Source: Pseudoalteromonas phenolica
Lineage (GTDB): Bacteria; Pseudomonadota; Gammaproteobacteria; Enterobacterales; Alteromonadaceae
Direction: 5' to 3'
Length of the DNA stretch: 64,000 nt
Assembly (NCBI RefSeq): GCF_005876835.1
Contig: NZ_PPSW01000030.1
Coordinates: forward strand, 62,001-126,000
The notes below the pieces were generated by a model. That model was given only the letters and a program-made list of their open reading frames with translations, was not told the DNA's origin and did no database searches. Shown here one piece after another: positions 61,801 through 64,000 of this stretch. Within the stretch, counting starts at the first letter, position 1. Each line of letters begins with the position of its first letter. The translations under genes were made by a program, and so were the position numbers.

Positions 61801-62727
61801 ATGCAATTAATTAGAGGCATCCATAATATTAGAGCAGAACACGCAGGGTGTGTGCTGACGATAGGTAATTTTGATGGTGTGCATCTAGGTCATGTTGCTG
61901 TTTTAAAAGGCTTAATGCAAGATGCTGAACAGTACGGATTACCCAGTACCGTGATGCTGTTTGAGCCGCAACCGCAAGAGTTTTTTGCCAAAGACAAAGC
62001 GCCGGCACGCTTAACACGACTAAGAGATAAACTTGCTCTACTAGACAAACTCGGCATCGACAGAGTGATCTGCGTAAAGTTTGACAAAGAGTTTGCATCA
62101 ATAGATGCCGAACAGTTTGTTCGAAACGTGTTAATTAAAAAGCTAGGCGTGAAAGCACTCACAGTGGGTGATGACTTTAAGTTTGGCAAAAACCGCCAAG
62201 GCGATTTTGATATGCTGAGCGCAATTGGCGCTGAATTAAATATGCATGTCAAAAGCACTGCCAGCTTACGTCGTGATGATTGCCGTGTAAGTAGTACTTT
62301 AATCAGAGCGGCACTTGCGCAAGGTGATTTAGATTCGGCGCACCAGATGCTAGGTCATACCTATGCGATTTCAGGTCGTGTGATCCACGGCTGGAAAAAA
62401 GGCCGAGAGCTGGGTTTTAGAACTGCGAATATTGCACTAAAACGCCAAGTGATCCCTGTACAAGGGGTGTTTGCTGTTAAAGTCTATTTAGACAACCGCG
62501 TATTAAACGGAGTGGCAAACATTGGCACTAAGCCAACGTTAAATGGTACGAAAGCACTATTAGAAGTGCATATATTTGATTTTGATGAAAATGTTTACGG
62601 ACGTTTTCTAAAAGTGGAGCTGGTTAAAAAGCTCCGAGATGAAAAAAAATTCGAGACATTGGCCCAGTTGACTGAGCAAATAGCAAGTGATGTGGCTGAC
62701 GCACAACAATGTTTTACTATTAAGTAG
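61801..62727 (+). CDS. ribF: Bifunctional riboflavin kinase/FAD synthetase
   Basis: A 308-residue enzyme that makes FMN and FAD. The N-terminal adenylyltransferase domain (about 1-180) has TIGNFDGVHLGHVAVL and the SSTLIRAAL motif. The C-terminal riboflavin-kinase domain has GRVIHGWKKGRELGFRTANI and TKPTLNG plus LEVHIFDFDENVYG. Length is usual for RibF. ATG at 61801; the adjacent ileS starts 21 bases after the stop, and the pair is probably one operon. Confidence 0.96.
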   Translation: MQLIRGIHNIRAEHAGCVLTIGNFDGVHLGHVAVLKGLMQDAEQYGLPSTVMLFEPQPQEFFAKDKAPARLTRLRDKLALLDKLGIDRVICVKFDKEFASIDAEQFVRNVLIKKLGVKALTVGDDFKFGKNRQGDFDMLSAIGAELNMHVKSTASLRRDDCRVSSTLIRAALAQGDLDSAHQMLGHTYAISGRVIHGWKKGRELGFRTANIALKRQVIPVQGVFAVKVYLDNRVLNGVANIGTKPTLNGTKALLEVHIFDFDENVYGRFLKVELVKKLRDEKKFETLAQLTEQIASDVADAQQCFTIK

Positions 62728-62748
62728 CCGATACGGAAACTAGGATAA

Positions 62749-64000
62749 ATGAGCGACTACAAACATACTTTGAACCTACCGGAAACTGAGTTTCCAATGC
62801 GCGGTAATCTTGCGCAACGCGAACCAAAAATGCTGAAAGCTTGGTACGAAGCTGACCTTTACGGCCAAATTCGTAACGCGAAAAAAGGTAAGAAGCCATT
62901 TATTTTGCATGATGGTCCTCCATACGCAAATGGCGATATTCACTTAGGTCACTCAGTTAATAAGATTTTAAAAGACATTATTATTAAGTCTAAAACGCTT
63001 TCTGATTTTGATGCGCCTTATGTACCTGGTTGGGACTGTCATGGTCTACCTATCGAGCTACAAGTTGAGAAAAAAGTAGGCAAGCCTGGAAAAAAAGTCT
63101 CAGCGGCAGAGTTCAGAGAGAAATGCCGTGCATATGCTAAAAAGCAAGTAGAAGGTCAAAAAGCTGACTTCAAACGCTTAGGTGTATTTGGTGACTGGGA
63201 CAAGCCTTACCTAACAATGAACTTCGACTTTGAAGCAAACGCAATTCGTGTTTTAGGTCGTATCATTAAAAACGGTCACTTACACAAAGGCGCTAAGCCT
63301 GTTCACTGGTGTACAGACTGTGGTTCAGCACTAGCTGAAGCGGAAGTTGAATACCAAGATAAGCAATCACCTGCGATTGATGTACGTTTTGACTTTATTG
63401 ACCAACAAGCGGTTGTTGCAGCATTTGGCTTAGCAGAAGGTCATGAAGGTAATGGTACGGTAGGTACAGTTATTTGGACTACAACGCCTTGGACACTGCC
63501 TGCTAACCGTGCGGTTGCTGTTCACGAAAACCTAGAATATGCCCTAGTTCAAGTTGAAGATGAAGGTAAAGTACAGCGTTTAATCCTAGGCTCTGAGCTA
63601 GTTAAAGATTGTATGGATCGTTTCGGTTTCAATCACTTCCATGTATTAGGTTATGTGAAAGGTGCTGCGCTAGATAATCTGCGTGTTGCGCACCCATTCT
63701 ATGATTTTGACGTACCTGTAATTTTAGGCGAGCACGTAACAACTGACTCTGGTACGGGCATTGTTCACACCGCACCTGGTCACGGTCAGGAAGACTTCGT
63801 GGCAGGTCAAGCATATGGCCTAGAAGTGGCAAACCCAGTTGGCGCAAACGGTGTTTACCTGCCTGATACTGAGTTATTTGCAGGTCAGCACGTATTTAAA
63901 GCCAATGCGAGCGTGATTGAAGTGCTAACCGAAAAAGGCGCTTTAATGCATCACCATGCACTTCAACATAGCTACCCACATTGCTGGCGTCATAAGACAC
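62749..64000 (+). CDS. ileS: Isoleucyl-tRNA synthetase, N-terminal part (cut by window edge)
   Basis: The first 417 codons of the class I synthetase that charges tRNA-Ile. The class I signature GDIHLGHSVNK (HIGH-type) and the family segment HDGPPYANGDIHLGHS are present, as is the start of the editing domain (TTPWTLPANRAVAVH, then GTGIVHTAPGHGQEDF). ATG at 62749 follows TAGGATAA. The rest, including KMSKS, lies beyond the window. lspA would be expected next in this gene order. Confidence 0.97.
   Translation, partial: MSDYKHTLNLPETEFPMRGNLAQREPKMLKAWYEADLYGQIRNAKKGKKPFILHDGPPYANGDIHLGHSVNKILKDIIIKSKTLSDFDAPYVPGWDCHGLPIELQVEKKVGKPGKKVSAAEFREKCRAYAKKQVEGQKADFKRLGVFGDWDKPYLTMNFDFEANAIRVLGRIIKNGHLHKGAKPVHWCTDCGSALAEAEVEYQDKQSPAIDVRFDFIDQQAVVAAFGLAEGHEGNGTVGTVIWTTTPWTLPANRAVAVHENLEYALVQVEDEGKVQRLILGSELVKDCMDRFGFNHFHVLGYVKGAALDNLRVAHPFYDFDVPVILGEHVTTDSGTGIVHTAPGHGQEDFVAGQAYGLEVANPVGANGVYLPDTELFAGQHVFKANASVIEVLTEKGALMHHHALQHSYPHCWRHKT

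Noticed and set aside
1..64000. CRISPR arrays, tRNA, rRNA, integrase or prophage modules
   Set aside because: No regularly spaced direct repeats, no cloverleaf or rRNA stretch, and no integrase or phage structural proteins were found on reading the window.

Overview
The window is about 64 kb of an AT-rich (roughly 40% GC by eye) gammaproteobacterial chromosome. The order rpsT / murJ-ribF-ileS, the wording of the S20 protein, three TonB-dependent receptors, many lipoproteins and several chemotaxis or signalling proteins point to a marine Alteromonadales organism, most probably Pseudoalteromonas or a close relative. This is judged from protein wording only. I see no rRNA, tRNA, CRISPR array, prophage or complete insertion sequence. 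One small MITE-like insertion is present and splits a gene.

Region by region. 1-2.9 kb: start of a TonB-dependent receptor, a secreted polysaccharide deacetylase and a diguanylate cyclase. 2.9-5.4 kb: two close CsgG-type lipoprotein paralogues on opposite strands around DUF4810 and DUF799 (GNA1162-type) lipoproteins. 5.6-13.2 kb: the most system-like block, with a GntR/UTRA regulator, a DUF5690-like MFS transporter, a TonB receptor, a PhoD-like phosphoesterase and a PhoA-type alkaline phosphatase. Three near-identical 14-bp operators tie these together. 13.4-19 kb: a degenerate GGDEF protein, a metallo-beta-lactamase-fold lipoprotein, a CIA30 protein, a serine hydrolase, a TonB_C-like secreted protein and a GrpB protein. 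19.2-24.7 kb: a hybrid histidine kinase translationally coupled to a solute-binding lipoprotein, then a divergent LysR/GST pair. 24.8-29.5 kb: an ECF sigma factor with a membrane partner, a DUF4405-like membrane protein, a winged-helix/TPR regulator, and yjbR broken by a 264-bp element with perfect terminal inverted repeats. 29.6-43.6 kb: an RND efflux pair, a DUF418 protein, a chemoreceptor, a GNAT-LysE operon divergent from a MocR regulator, RidA, a membrane-anchored DJ-1/PfpI protein and a two-component system. 43.7-49 kb: a 666-residue lipoprotein, a secreted TPR protein, an FAD oxidoreductase and an outer-membrane lipoprotein. 49-62.7 kb: deaD, glutaredoxin, a TonB receptor, a redoxin, an OlsF-like fused acyltransferase, a 2-hydroxyacid dehydrogenase, a small secreted ORF, smrA, a CheY-like regulator, rpsT, murJ and ribF. 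The window ends inside ileS.

The best candidate for an undescribed system is the 5.6-13.2 kb block. It combines outer-membrane uptake, periplasmic or surface phosphate-ester hydrolysis and an inner-membrane carrier whose first helix resembles organophosphate:phosphate antiporters. Local GntR operators, rather than an evident Pho box, suggest control by a specific organophosphate ligand. Function is inferred from families, context and shared operator sites only.
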